64,000 nucleotides of DNA, taken from assembly GCA_030065235.1 (NCBI GenBank), contig JASJDC010000007.1, positions 62,001-126,000 on the forward strand. Reading direction: 5' to 3'. The DNA comes from Alphaproteobacteria bacterium (GTDB lineage Bacteria; Pseudomonadota; Alphaproteobacteria; UBA8366; Aestuariispiraceae). A model generated the notes under the pieces. The model had not been told where the DNA came from and did not search any database. It saw nothing but the letters and a program-made list of their open reading frames with translations. Numbering within the stretch: the stretch's first letter is position 1; the number at the start of each line of letters is the position of its first letter. A program made the position numbers and the translations under genes. This document shows, in pieces, positions 32,253 through 41,563 of the stretch.

Positions 32253-32953
32253 GGTCAGGACTGCGCCTTTTGCCGGTGACGATCTTCGTCGCGACTCTGA
32301 TGTTGACCGTAAAGGTCGGCAGCATTTGGCAAACCGTGGCCGGAGCCCAAGACGGCGCGTCCCCGACCGCGCAACAGGGGCTCGACTCCGAGCGGCTGCA
32401 ATTGGCGCAAGCGGGGGCGCAAGATCAGGATTTCGGCGCACAGGACGCGTTTGACGCCTTCGCCGACGATACGCCTGCTGGTTTCGATGACGTGCTGACG
32501 ACCGATCAAGAGGACGAGTTCTCTGATGTCGCTTCCCTGACTCCGGGAGAATTGCGGCTCCTGCATGATCTCGCAGATCGGCGTCGGGACATTGAAGCGA
32601 AGGAACGCGAGATTTCTGTGCGCGAGGACTTGTTGCGAGCGGCGGAACAGCAACTTGTGGTCAAGCAGGAACAATTGGAGCAAATCCGCGACGAAATCCG
32701 TGCGCTGGTCAGCGACTATGACGACGAGAAAGACCAAGAGCAGCAGCGATTGCGGCAGATCTATTCGGCGATGAAAGCCAAGAACGCAGCGGCGATCTTC
32801 AACGATCTCGATCTCGACACGCTGATCGGCGTGGTGCGCGGCATGAGCCCACGCCGACTGGCGCCGATCCTGGCCGCCATGGACCCGCGCAAGGCGCAGC
32901 AACTGACGCTCGAACTAGCTGAGCGGGAAGATCTTCCCGTCATTCCGAACTAG
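32249..32953 (+). CDS. motE: MotE-like flagellar chaperone (MgtE_N-like domain)
   Basis: The 234-residue product has an N-terminal signal-anchor (LRLLPVTIFVATLMLTVKVG), an acidic linker, a long coiled coil (about 110-175, DRRRDIEAKEREISVREDLL) and a C-terminal MgtE-N-like helical unit (KNAAAIFNDLDLDTLIGVVR, then RRLAPILAAMDPRKAQQLT). This order matches MotE, the periplasmic chaperone of MotC in Sinorhizobium, and related proteins beside fliM in other Alphaproteobacteria. A partner MotC is not evident, but two MotB-like proteins follow. Confidence 0.78.
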   Translation: MRSGLRLLPVTIFVATLMLTVKVGSIWQTVAGAQDGASPTAQQGLDSERLQLAQAGAQDQDFGAQDAFDAFADDTPAGFDDVLTTDQEDEFSDVASLTPGELRLLHDLADRRRDIEAKEREISVREDLLRAAEQQLVVKQEQLEQIRDEIRALVSDYDDEKDQEQQRLRQIYSAMKAKNAAAIFNDLDLDTLIGVVRGMSPRRLAPILAAMDPRKAQQLTLELAEREDLPVIPN

Positions 32954-33194
32954 GCCAATTGGATGAGGGTTCGCTCGACTGGGCGACAGCGCGCAGGGGT
33001 GGGCGAAAACGACCGGAGCCGCGGCGGCGTGCGCCCTTGAAAGAGCGCCGATTTTGCGGCGTTAACCAATTGTTTGTGAATGCGGATTAGGGTAAACCCC
33101 CGTCTCAATAGGGAATTTCGCGCCGCGCGAAGGGTCGTTTATGCACGGCGGGCGGCTCAAAACGGATCCAACGGTGAAGTGACGGAGTGTACGC

Positions 33195-33581
33195 ATGGCT
33201 GTTGATTTGAACATGCAGGTCCTGATCGTCGACGATTATAAGACGATGCTGAGAATCATTCGGAACCTGCTGAAACAGCTTGGTTTCAACAATGTCGACG
33301 AAGCGATGGACGGCAGCGAAGCGCTGACCAAGATCCGCGCCAAAGACTATGGTCTGGTGATTTCGGACTGGAACATGGAGCCGATGACCGGCATCCAACT
33401 GCTGCGCGAAGTGCGGGCGGACAGAGCCACACAGAACCTGCCCTTCATCATGATCACCGCCGAGAGCAAGACCGAAAACGTGATCGCCGCGAAACAGGCG
33501 GGCGTCAGCAACTATATCGTCAAGCCGTTCAACGCTGCGACCTTGAAACAGAAGCTGACCAGCGTCCTTGGTCCGTTTTAA
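33195..33581 (+). CDS. CheY-type single-domain response regulator
   Basis: The 128-residue product is a stand-alone receiver. Asp13 and Asp14 bind metal, Asp58 (LVISDWNMEP) is the phosphorylation site, Thr88 (IMITAES) and Lys110 (YIVKPFN) complete the switch. The DWNMEPMTG segment matches CheY rather than a DNA-binding regulator. It probably binds FliM to change motor rotation. It stands alone, 241 bases after the motE-like gene; no clear promoter was recognised there. Confidence 0.93.
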   Translation: MAVDLNMQVLIVDDYKTMLRIIRNLLKQLGFNNVDEAMDGSEALTKIRAKDYGLVISDWNMEPMTGIQLLREVRADRATQNLPFIMITAESKTENVIAAKQAGVSNYIVKPFNAATLKQKLTSVLGPF

Positions 33582-33590
33582 GGACACAGC

Positions 33591-33610
33591 CCGCCCGCTC
33601 GAAACGGGCG
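33591..33610 (+). other. Small hairpin after the cheY-like gene
   Basis: CGCCCG (33592-33597) pairs with CGGGCG (33605-33610) across a 7-base loop. No T run follows, so it may be only a weak or Rho-linked terminator. The remainder of the 275-base gap up to the motB-like gene holds one sigma-54 candidate and nothing else I can support. Confidence 0.35.
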
Positions 33611-33795
33611 ACTAAGGTCGCCGCCCTGAAATTGCACCATGTCTTTAGAACGGGGCGAATGCGCCATGGACAGCGCGCTCTGCTGACACGCCTTCAGGCG
33701 GCCGGCGAGGCTGTTCCGAACGGCTACACTGATCGACGTCCTGTGAAACCGGACCAAAGGCTCGATTGGTCCTGAGCGCCATAGCCGGCCAAGAC

Positions 33796-33811
33796 TGGCG
33801 CGCTTCTTGAA
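33796..33811 (+). promoter_or_regulatory. Candidate sigma-54 promoter of the motB-like operon
   Basis: TGGCGCGCTTCTTGAA matches TGGCACG-N4-TTGCA except A5 to G and C15 to A. It resembles the element before the second flagellin gene and lies about 50 bases before the first motB-like ATG. Confidence 0.5.
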
Positions 33812-33856
33812 AAGCGTTTAAGATTCAATCCAGTAGCGTGAACCAATCGCGCGCGT

Positions 33857-35278
33857 ATGGGGACGACAGACGGGATTGAAGTCAGGACGGACTCGATCGG
33901 TGACGCGGTTCTGATGAAGGATGCAAGTTCCAACAGCGGGAACCTAGCGGCGGCGCCCGGCGCGTCCGCGACAGAGCGGGTCTTGGCCGAAGACTGGGCG
34001 GGGCCGGCGGCCGGGCCGGCTCATGTCTTCGGGCCCGGACTCGCTCAGGGCCCCGGCGCGAGCGCCGACAAGCCGGCCCGACCGATGCGGGTCTCCGACA
34101 CGGGGCCGTTTCTCTTTCTCAGCCTTTTCCTGCTGTTGCTCGCCTTTTTTATCCTGCTCAACGCCATCTCGACCTTGGAAGAGACTAAATCCCGCGCTGT
34201 TCTGAGTTCCGTCGCGGCGACCTTCCAGAGCAAGGTGGTGCCAGACCGGCAGGCGGAGATCCTGATCTCTACTCTCGGACCCGCGCCGCGGCCGGAAGAC
34301 GTCACCGACGATCTTGAGCGCCTGTGGGCGACCGCCGTGCCGATCGCGCAGATCGAGGTGCTGTCCCCTGGCCGCGTTCTGCAGTTATCGATGCCGGTCA
34401 CGCAGGTCTTCGTGGGCGGTCAAGCAGCCGTGCGCGCGGATCGACGCGACCTTCTGCGGGCGACAGCTTTCGCGCTGGCGTCTCGTCTGCCGGGTCTGAC
34501 GGTGCAATTGCGTATGACCGTTCCTGTCGAGGAAATGTCGGTCATCAGCTCCCGGACAGATCCGGACGACCGGCCGGACGAGCCGGTTCTGTCGATCCAG
34601 GAGGCGTTGTCCGACACGGAATTGCGGGGCGAGGTTCTGGCGCGGATCGAAGCGGGTATCGAGGCTGGAACCGCGTCGATCCCCGGCTTGTCGGCGGCCG
34701 GTCCTGCCGATGGTTCGGATGCGGCGGGGCCGAACACCGCCGAACAGGGGACAGCGGAACAGGAGAGCGCGCAATCGGAGCCTGATGAGCCGGCGGGCGC
34801 GCCGGATGTCGAGACCGGCGGAACGGCGCAACGTGCAGACGGGCTTGTCGAACAACTGGACCCGATCACCGGTCAGACGGTGTTCATCGAGGGCGCCGAG
34901 AACGATCCGGGGGGAACTGCCGCTGACGCGCTCGATCCGCGCTATTTGCCTTTTGGCCGAGCCGCCGCTTTCGCGGCCGCTCTGGTCGATGGGGGCGCGC
35001 CGCCGGATGGCGTTTCCGTCGGCGTGGCCGAGGGCCAGTCGGGCCTTTTGCGTTTGCGCTTCGACATCGTCGATCGGGACCGGGCCCATGTCACTTTCTC
35101 GCAATTGGCCGAAGAAGCGGTCGAACGCGGTGAGATTTCGGCCCTGCCGCCGGCCGGCGAGCCGTCAAATATTGAGATACCGCGTGCTGCGACGCCGTTT
35201 CTGACTGAGGATGACGCCCAGGCCGAAGCGCCGGGCGGCGCGGGCGATGGGTCAGGCGTAGAGGGCGCCGAGCCATGA
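33857..35278 (+). CDS. MotB-like membrane protein lacking the stator Asp
   Basis: The 473-residue product has a disordered N-terminal region of about 80 residues and one transmembrane helix (about 84-104, FLFLSLFLLLLAFFILLNAI). A structured periplasmic part (about 110-225 and 355-410) is split by a low-complexity Ala/Glu/Gly linker (about 265-330). The helix and following segment resemble MotB. If its AFF is aligned with AFF of MotB, the proton-carrying Asp is replaced by Ser89. No clear OmpA peptidoglycan motif is seen. It overlaps the next motB-like gene by 4 bases. The start is uncertain; an in-frame ATG at 33914 is an alternative. Confidence 0.6.
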   Translation: MGTTDGIEVRTDSIGDAVLMKDASSNSGNLAAAPGASATERVLAEDWAGPAAGPAHVFGPGLAQGPGASADKPARPMRVSDTGPFLFLSLFLLLLAFFILLNAISTLEETKSRAVLSSVAATFQSKVVPDRQAEILISTLGPAPRPEDVTDDLERLWATAVPIAQIEVLSPGRVLQLSMPVTQVFVGGQAAVRADRRDLLRATAFALASRLPGLTVQLRMTVPVEEMSVISSRTDPDDRPDEPVLSIQEALSDTELRGEVLARIEAGIEAGTASIPGLSAAGPADGSDAAGPNTAEQGTAEQESAQSEPDEPAGAPDVETGGTAQRADGLVEQLDPITGQTVFIEGAENDPGGTAADALDPRYLPFGRAAAFAAALVDGGAPPDGVSVGVAEGQSGLLRLRFDIVDRDRAHVTFSQLAEEAVERGEISALPPAGEPSNIEIPRAATPFLTEDDAQAEAPGGAGDGSGVEGAEP

Positions 35279-35991
35279 TCGACACAAGACCTCTGCGCAA
35301 AGACGATGACGGCGTCGAGCCGGCCCCGCCCTGGTTGATCAGTATGGGCGACGTCACGGCGCTGATGCTGACCTTTTTCGTCATGCTGTTCTCGATGTCG
35401 CATCTGAAATCCGAGCGCTGGGACGAGATTATCTCGCTGATCAACACCAGCATCGAACCGAGCCGGATCGAGGAGCCGCCGCCGGCGAGCGACCAGAATA
35501 TCTCGACGATCGTGGTCTTGGGCGGCCTCTCCACCGACTATCTGAACCGAATTCTGGTCGAGAAGCTGGACCGCGATCCGATCCTGAGACAGGCGCGCCT
35601 GACCGCGCTTCAAGAGCAGGTGTCGGTGTCCCTGCCCAGCGACCTCTTGTTCGAAGCGGGCGGCGACACATTGGCGCCGGGGGCGTTTGAAGCGATTTCC
35701 CGGCTTAGCGGCGTGATGGCGCAGATCGGCAACCATGTCGATATCGTTGGTCATACGGATCCTACGCCGGCGCGCTCCGAGATATTCAAGACGAACTGGG
35801 AGCTGTCGCTGGGCCAGGCCTTGAAGGTGGCCGAAACCGTGCGCCAAGCTGGCTATCAAGGCGATTTTAGCGCGTTCGGCATGGGCGACTCACGCTATCG
35901 GCATATCGATCGGCGTTTGCCCGAAGAAGAGCGCTACGCGTTGGCGCGCCGAATTGATATCGTGTTCCGTGCGGAAGCGGGAGGGCAATAG
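35275..35991 (+). CDS. MotB-like OmpA-domain stator protein
   Basis: The 238-residue product has PPWLISMGDVTALMLTFFVM near the N-terminus. Asp26 sits 7 residues before the T-F-F, as the ion-carrying Asp of MotB does. The C-terminal OmpA-like domain reads LPSDLLFEAGGDTLAPGAFE and VDIVGHTDPTPARSE, with ARRIDIVFRAEAG at the end. It is shorter than enteric MotB (about 308) because the linker is brief. It is coupled to the preceding MotB-like gene, suggesting they act as a pair. No motA is in the window. Confidence 0.85.
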   Translation: MIDTRPLRKDDDGVEPAPPWLISMGDVTALMLTFFVMLFSMSHLKSERWDEIISLINTSIEPSRIEEPPPASDQNISTIVVLGGLSTDYLNRILVEKLDRDPILRQARLTALQEQVSVSLPSDLLFEAGGDTLAPGAFEAISRLSGVMAQIGNHVDIVGHTDPTPARSEIFKTNWELSLGQALKVAETVRQAGYQGDFSAFGMGDSRYRHIDRRLPEEERYALARRIDIVFRAEAGGQ

Positions 35992-35993
35992 AG

Positions 35994-38900
35994 GTGACGG
36001 CTTCAGCCCAGCGGAGCTTAGGGTGGCGCAGGGCGTCTGTGCGCGCCTTGGTCTCGCTTGCTGTCCTGGCGGTCGCGGCGGCGGCCGCGCCGTCGCGCTC
36101 CCTGGCCCAGGAACAGATCGAGACCCGCGCGGGCCTGCATCCTTTCTATGGTCGGGTGGTCTTCGATTGGGGCCGCATCGTCGGCTACGAGGCGGCGATC
36201 GAGGGGGATGACGCGGTCATTCGGTTCGACGCGCCGATGCGCAGTGATCTGACCGCCGTGCCTTCGGTGCTCGACGCCTATGTCGATTCGGCGCGTCTGG
36301 AGGAAGGCGGCCGGGTGGTGCGGCTCGGCCTGAGTCAGCCGGCGACGCTCTCCAGCTTCCGCAGCGGAAACTCGATCGCGATCGACCTGCGGCGCTTGGC
36401 CGGGACGGAGGGCGCAAACGCGGACAGCGGCGATCCGACGGAGGCCCCGCCGGTGGTCGTCCGCGTTGGTCTTCACCCTGACTATACAAGGCTCGTCTAC
36501 GATTTCGACGAGGCGCCGACATTCAGCGCCAATGAAGACGCGGGCGTGGTCACGGTGCGGTTTGAGCGCCCGGCGCGGTTCGAAGCGGCGCAGATCGCCG
36601 CCAGCCTGCCCGCGCCTTTCGGCTCGCCGACCGTTGAACGAGACGGCCCCGCGACGATCATGCGCATCACGGTCCCCGAAGGCACATCCGTGCGGAGTTT
36701 TTTGTCCGGCCCGCGCGTGGTTGTCGATTTGGCGTCCGGACCCGCACCGGCGCCGCCTGAGGCTGAGGACGCGCCCGTCTCCCCGCCCGAGGCGTCGGGA
36801 ATAGCCGTGACCGATCCAAGCCCCGAACCCGCTGTTGAAGAGCCGGAAACCGTCGACGCTGCACCTACTGCATCGACCGAAGCGGAAGCGTCGGACCCGC
36901 CCGCGTCCAATGGCGGCCCGACGCCGCTAGCGCCCGACGCGGTTGCGGTCTTGGAGGCGGAAGCGGCGGCGGCGGCCGAGCGCATCCTTGAGCAGGAAGA
37001 AGAAGCGGCGGCGGCCGCCGAAGACAGTGCTGCGGCGCCCGAAGGCGGATCCAACGCCGACGAACCCGCTGTCGAAGCGGGCCTCGACGCGGCGCAGTCG
37101 GTTGACGTTGTCGGTACGCGTGCGCGCCAGCCCGAAGCCGATATCGGCCCGCAAACCGAAGAAGATCTGGCGACCCAGGAGGCGCTGGAATCCGGCGTGG
37201 TGAGCTTCCTGCGGGACAGTTCCGGCCGCCCGGTCCAGCCGGAAGGTCCGGCCCCCGTTTCCTTCTCTTTCGATTGGCCGGAAGAGGTTGGCGCGGCGGT
37301 CTATGAGCGCGGCGGCTTCATCTGGGTCGTGTTCGACAGGCGCGCGCCGATCGACCTGGCGCCGTTGCGTCGGCAGGGCGCGCCTCTGATCGATCGGATC
37401 GAGCAGTTGCCGATCAGCGGCGCGACGGTCGTTCGGATGCGCGCGCAGCCGAATGTGCATCCGGTGGTCACTCTCGAGGGATTCAACTGGGTCGTCGATT
37501 TCCGGCTCGAACCCTACGCACCGCGCATTCAGGCGGAAATTCAGGCCGAGGCGGACGCCGATACGGGGCCGCGCCTGCTCTTCCCCTCGGCCAATCCCGG
37601 CGGATTGGTCACGATCCCCGATCCGGAAATCGGCGACAGCATTCAGGTCGCGACTTATCGGGACCCGGGGGTCGGCGTCGCCAACGTCCGCACCTATCCG
37701 GAGTTCCGACTGCTGTCCACGGCGCAAGGGGTGGCGGTGGAGCCGTTCGGCGACAATGTGGTCTTCGAGCGCAGCTTCGAAGGGTTCGCGATCTCCAGCA
37801 CCGAGGGGTTGCACATCTCCGCGGTGTCGCCGGAAGCGCCGGTCTCGACCGGCCAGACTCTCTCCGCCCGGCGCCTTTTCAACGTCCAGGACTGGGTGGC
37901 GGGCGGTCCGGGAACCTTTGACCGGCGAGAACGGCGCTTGATGGCCACGGTGGCTGAGGTTCCCGAGGACAACAAGAACGACGCGCGCCTCGATCTGCTT
38001 CGCTTCTACCTTGCGCGCGGGCGCGGGCCCGAGGCCACAGGCGTGATGCGGGTCATCGAAAACGACGACGAGAACCTGTTCAAGGAATCGGCGTACCGGG
38101 CGCTTCGGGGCGCGACCCACGTTCTAAACCGTGATTTCGAGGCGGCGCGCCAGGATTTGAACGACCCGCGTCTGGACGCCTTCGCCGAGGCGGCGCTATG
38201 GCGCGGCGCTCTATTGGCGGAACTGGGAGACTGGACCCAAGCCGCGACGCAGTTCCAGGCCGGCGATTCGATCCTCAGAAACTATCCGTATCCGCTGAAA
38301 GGCCGGCTAGGGCTTCTGCGCGCCGAGGCGGCCCTGGCGACACGAGATTTGCAAACTGCGCGGAGCTGGTTGGACGAGCTGGAGCGCGACTCGGATCTGC
38401 TGACGCGCGGCGAGCGCGGCGACTTGCGCTATCATCAGGGCAGGATCGCGCTGACCCGCAACGATCTCGATCTGGCGCGCGAGCTGTGGAACGAGCTGAT
38501 CGACAGCGACGATCGCAAGAACGCGGCGCGCGCCGAATATGCGCTGGTGAATATGGAGCGCCGCCAGGGAACGCTGACCGACGATGACGTGGTTGAGCGG
38601 CTTGAGAAGCTGCGTTTTCGCTGGCGGGGCGATCGTTTCGAACTGGCCGTGCTGCGCCGGCTCGGCGAAATCTACATGGATAAGCAAGACTATTTCGAAG
38701 GGTTCCAGACTTTTCGTCTTGCGGTCAGCTATTTCAGCGAAGACCCGTTGGCCGAGCAGTTGGCGCGGGAGATGACCGACCTGTTTCGGGATCTGTATAT
38801 CGAAGGCGGCGCCGACGAAATGCCGCCTTTGCGGGCGCTGGCTCTTTATGACGAGTTCCGCGAATTGACTCCGTCCGGTCCTGACGGCGATCTGCTGATC

Positions 38901-39626
38901 GAGAAACTGGCGGACCGGCTTGTCGACGTCGATCTGCTGGGCCGCGCCTCCGCGCTTCTCGACCATCAGGCCGAATTCCGGCTGCAGGGTGAGGAGCGGG
39001 CGCGGATCGGCGCCAAGCTGGCGTTCATCCGGCTGCTGGACAACGATCCGATTGGCGCGGTCGACGCCCTGAACAAGACGGCCTTTCCACAGCTCGACAA
39101 CCGATTGGAAGATGACCGGCGGCGATTGCGCGCCAAGGCCATGTTCGAGATGGATCGCGACGACGAGGCGGTGAAGCTGCTGGCCGGCGACACCAGCATG
39201 GCGTCTGACATTCTGCGCCAGGACATCTATCGTAAGTTGGAAAACTGGACTGAGGCGGCGCGGGTGCTGCAACGGCTGTCGGGCGATCCGCCGGACCTGA
39301 ATGACGAGATAGAGGAAGATCGGGCGCGCCATGTGGTGAATTGGGCGGTTGCGCTGAAACTGGATCGCGACGAGGACGGGCTCGAGCAATTGCGGGAGTT
39401 GTACGGACCGGCGATGAATCTGTCGCCCTTCCGCGACGTCTTCAACTATATCGTCCAGCCGCCGGACGAGGGCGGGGCCTCGCTGCAGGCGAGCATCGAG
39501 CAACTGGCGAGCAGCGATGGTTTCGGCGCCTTCCTGGAGAACTACCGGGATCAGCTTCTTTCGCCGGTGCTCAGCGAGGAAAGAGACGGGCCGATCACCA
39601 GCGGCGTAAACAATCTGGAAGGTTGA
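35994..39626 (+). CDS. Large periplasmic AMIN-like/TPR protein of the motor locus
   Basis: The 1210-residue product starts at GTG 35994 with GAGGG upstream, 2 bases after the motB-like stop. It has a Sec signal (ALVSLAVLAVAAAAAPSRSL, cleavage near LAQ-EQ). Three AMIN-like beta units follow at about 45-135, 155-245 and 420-510, sharing H/R-P-x-x-x-R-V/L-V/F-x-F-D/W. An acidic Ala/Glu/Pro linker (about 250-400) separates units two and three. From about 650 to 1190 it is TPR helices (RRERRLMATVAEVPEDNKND onwards). Homologues occur beside motB in Alphaproteobacteria, but the function is not established. A peptidoglycan-contacting scaffold for stators is plausible. Confidence 0.72.
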   Translation: MTASAQRSLGWRRASVRALVSLAVLAVAAAAAPSRSLAQEQIETRAGLHPFYGRVVFDWGRIVGYEAAIEGDDAVIRFDAPMRSDLTAVPSVLDAYVDSARLEEGGRVVRLGLSQPATLSSFRSGNSIAIDLRRLAGTEGANADSGDPTEAPPVVVRVGLHPDYTRLVYDFDEAPTFSANEDAGVVTVRFERPARFEAAQIAASLPAPFGSPTVERDGPATIMRITVPEGTSVRSFLSGPRVVVDLASGPAPAPPEAEDAPVSPPEASGIAVTDPSPEPAVEEPETVDAAPTASTEAEASDPPASNGGPTPLAPDAVAVLEAEAAAAAERILEQEEEAAAAAEDSAAAPEGGSNADEPAVEAGLDAAQSVDVVGTRARQPEADIGPQTEEDLATQEALESGVVSFLRDSSGRPVQPEGPAPVSFSFDWPEEVGAAVYERGGFIWVVFDRRAPIDLAPLRRQGAPLIDRIEQLPISGATVVRMRAQPNVHPVVTLEGFNWVVDFRLEPYAPRIQAEIQAEADADTGPRLLFPSANPGGLVTIPDPEIGDSIQVATYRDPGVGVANVRTYPEFRLLSTAQGVAVEPFGDNVVFERSFEGFAISSTEGLHISAVSPEAPVSTGQTLSARRLFNVQDWVAGGPGTFDRRERRLMATVAEVPEDNKNDARLDLLRFYLARGRGPEATGVMRVIENDDENLFKESAYRALRGATHVLNRDFEAARQDLNDPRLDAFAEAALWRGALLAELGDWTQAATQFQAGDSILRNYPYPLKGRLGLLRAEAALATRDLQTARSWLDELERDSDLLTRGERGDLRYHQGRIALTRNDLDLARELWNELIDSDDRKNAARAEYALVNMERRQGTLTDDDVVERLEKLRFRWRGDRFELAVLRRLGEIYMDKQDYFEGFQTFRLAVSYFSEDPLAEQLAREMTDLFRDLYIEGGADEMPPLRALALYDEFRELTPSGPDGDLLIEKLADRLVDVDLLGRASALLDHQAEFRLQGEERARIGAKLAFIRLLDNDPIGAVDALNKTAFPQLDNRLEDDRRRLRAKAMFEMDRDDEAVKLLAGDTSMASDILRQDIYRKLENWTEAARVLQRLSGDPPDLNDEIEEDRARHVVNWAVALKLDRDEDGLEQLRELYGPAMNLSPFRDVFNYIVQPPDEGGASLQASIEQLASSDGFGAFLENYRDQLLSPVLSEERDGPITSGVNNLEG

Positions 39627-39671
39627 GCGAAGACGGACCGGCAGGCCGCGCGCCTGGAAACAGGCCCCGCG

Positions 39672-40466
39672 CTATACTGGTTGGAAACTCTGCACCAGAC
39701 TGCCGACCACCAAATACCAGCCGTCGACCAGCACGAAAAAGATCAGCTTGAACGGCAAGGCGATCATGATCGGCGGCAGCATCATCATGCCCATCGACAT
39801 CAGGACCGAGGCGATCACCATATCGATGACCAGGAAGGGCACGAAAATCAGAAACCCGATCTCGAAGGCGCGGCGCAATTCCGAGATCAAGAAGGCGGGG
39901 ATCAAGGCGCGCAGCGGCGTATCCTCCGGCTCTTCGACAAGCGGAATCTGACCCAGATCGAACATCAATTGCAGGTCTTTCTCGCGCACATGTCGCAGCA
40001 TGAAAGCGTGAAAGGGCGCGATGCTGCGCTCGAACGCCTCTTCTTCGCTGATCGTCTCGTTGATCAGGGGTTCGATCCCGTTCTGGTACGCCTCCTCGAA
40101 GGCCGGCTGCATGATGAAGAAGGTCAGGAACAGCGCCAGGCTGATCAGCACCGTGTTGGGCGGGCTCTGCTGCGTGCCCAGGGCTGTCCGGATCAGGGAG
40201 AAGACGATCACCAGCCGAGTGAAGGAGGTGATCATCACCAACGCTGCCGGCGCCAGCGAAATCACGGTCAAGAGCACAACGACTTGAATCAACCGGCCGG
40301 TGACGCTGCCGCTTTCCCCGATATCGATGGCGATCGACTGGGCCGCCGCATCGCCCGCCATCCCAGCCAGGACAAGAAGCAGGACGGCCGAGCCAAGCAG
40401 GGCCGGGCCGCGCTTTCGCGCCGCGCTAGTCCCGGCGCCGGTATGATGGGAGGCCGCCGCCTTCAT
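39672..40466 (-). CDS. fliP: FliP, type III export gate protein
   Basis: The 264-residue product has an N-terminal signal-like segment (LLGSAVLLLVLAGMAGDAAA) and the FliP core: MITSFTRLVIVFSLIRTALG, FLTFFIMQPAFEEAYQNGIE, FRRAFEIGFLIFVPFLVIDM-like helix and SMGMMMLPPIMIALPFKLIF. FliP with FliQ and FliR forms the export gate; fliQ and fliR lie 4 kb away on the other strand. It overlaps fliO by 4 bases. Confidence 0.97.
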   Translation of the reverse strand: MKAAASHHTGAGTSAARKRGPALLGSAVLLLVLAGMAGDAAAQSIAIDIGESGSVTGRLIQVVVLLTVISLAPAALVMITSFTRLVIVFSLIRTALGTQQSPPNTVLISLALFLTFFIMQPAFEEAYQNGIEPLINETISEEEAFERSIAPFHAFMLRHVREKDLQLMFDLGQIPLVEEPEDTPLRALIPAFLISELRRAFEIGFLIFVPFLVIDMVIASVLMSMGMMMLPPIMIALPFKLIFFVLVDGWYLVVGSLVQSFQPV

Positions 40467-40915
40467 GACGCCCTGGTCGATCGGTCGCGCGTCTCAGCGT
40501 CCTCGTCCGAGGCTGGCTTTTCCTCCCGACCGCGCCCCGACGCCGCGCCGATCAGACGCCGCACCGTCTCTAGATTGATCGGCGAGGGCGCGCTAGCGGC
40601 CTGCGTGCGGGCGCGGCGCTGTTCCGCCGCGTCGGGATCGACCGGAATGCCGCTCTCGACCACGCGGTCGCCGTCGGGCCCGAGCAGCAACAGATGTTCG
40701 CTGTCATCGCGCCGCACCAGAATCAGCCGCCGGCGCGCGTCGATCGGGATCGCATCGACGACCTGCAGCCGCTTTCCGTTGTCGACAGCGCGCGCGCCGA
40801 CCTGAGCGTTAAACAAACGACGCGCAACCGCACCCAACGCAACGATCAACAGGATGACCGCGATCAACGCCGCCAAGAACTGGATATAATTCGAGAGATC
40901 AAGAATATCGGTCAT
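40463..40915 (-). CDS. fliO: FliO, export gate assembly factor
   Basis: The 150-residue product has one transmembrane helix (about 10-32, IQFLAALIAVILLIVALGAV) then the FliO cytoplasmic segment KRLQVVDAIPIDARRRLILV and RRDDSEHLLLLGPDGDRVVE. The C-terminal 50 residues are charged and disordered. FliO stabilises FliP during gate assembly. Overlap with fliP by 4 bases supports the call. Confidence 0.9.
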   Translation of the reverse strand: MTDILDLSNYIQFLAALIAVILLIVALGAVARRLFNAQVGARAVDNGKRLQVVDAIPIDARRRLILVRRDDSEHLLLLGPDGDRVVESGIPVDPDAAEQRRARTQAASAPSPINLETVRRLIGAASGRGREEKPASDEDAETRDRSTRAS

Positions 40916-41018
40916 CGAAGCGTTTGAGAGTCTTTCCTGCGGCGACGTCCAACGCGGCGCTCAAGATCTTCTAACGCTTACGGCGATTCGCTGATATGCG
41001 CCCGCAACGGCGGCCGTC

Positions 41019-41552
41019 TCAACTGTCAGTCCACAAGGCCGGGTCGCGCCAAGGGTTGGGGACGATCAGCGGGCCGGAGAGGGGCGGCGGCGCGGTTTCG
41101 GAGAAGGGGCGGGAGCGCCAGGCCTCGCGCCAGGCTTCCGGCAGCGGATAGGGCGGGGTCACCGCCGTTTCCGTCTCGAAGCCGAACCGGCTGTAATAAG
41201 CGGGATCGCCCAACACCAGCGCCAGCCCGGCCCCGCTTGCGGCCAGCCGGCGCAGCCCGTCCAAGATTAGGGCGCCGCCGACGCCTTGGCGCCGGCGGTC
41301 GGCGCGGACGGCCACGGGGGCGAGCAGTGCGACGGGCGTCTCGGTCGGCGCCACTCGGCAATGCGTGAACAGCACATGCCCGATCAGATCCGCGTCCTGC
41401 ATGGCGCACAAGGACAGAACCGGCGCATCAGTCGTCAGCAATCGCTCGACCACTGGCCAGAGCGCCTCGTCCGGGAAGGCTTCCGACAGGAGGGCCTGGA
41501 TCGCCGGCGCGTCAACCGGCGCCGTCTCGCGGATGTCGAAGGCCAAACTCAC
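41019..41552 (-). CDS. GNAT-family N-acetyltransferase (YhbS-like)
   Basis: The 177-residue product is a single GNAT domain. VAVRADRRRQGVGGALILDG carries the acetyl-CoA loop (R-R-x-G-V-G-G-A), LVLGDPAYYSRFGFETETAV is the conserved L-G-x-P-x-Y-Y-x-R-F-G-F element of YhbS-like enzymes. The substrate is unknown. It lies between fliO and a small coiled-coil gene on the same strand but need not be flagellar. Confidence 0.85.
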   Translation of the reverse strand: MSLAFDIRETAPVDAPAIQALLSEAFPDEALWPVVERLLTTDAPVLSLCAMQDADLIGHVLFTHCRVAPTETPVALLAPVAVRADRRRQGVGGALILDGLRRLAASGAGLALVLGDPAYYSRFGFETETAVTPPYPLPEAWREAWRSRPFSETAPPPLSGPLIVPNPWRDPALWTDS

Positions 41553-41563
41553 GCCGACGGCGC

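Noticed and set aside
33060-33100. CtrA-like site (TTAA-N7-TT) before the cheY-like gene
   Set aside because: Only the first half-site matches; the second lacks TTAAC.
36927-39503. Two minus-strand open frames of about 397 codons opposite the AMIN/TPR gene
   Set aside because: Antisense shadows; the plus-strand frame has a signal peptide, a ribosome site, operon spacing and repeats.
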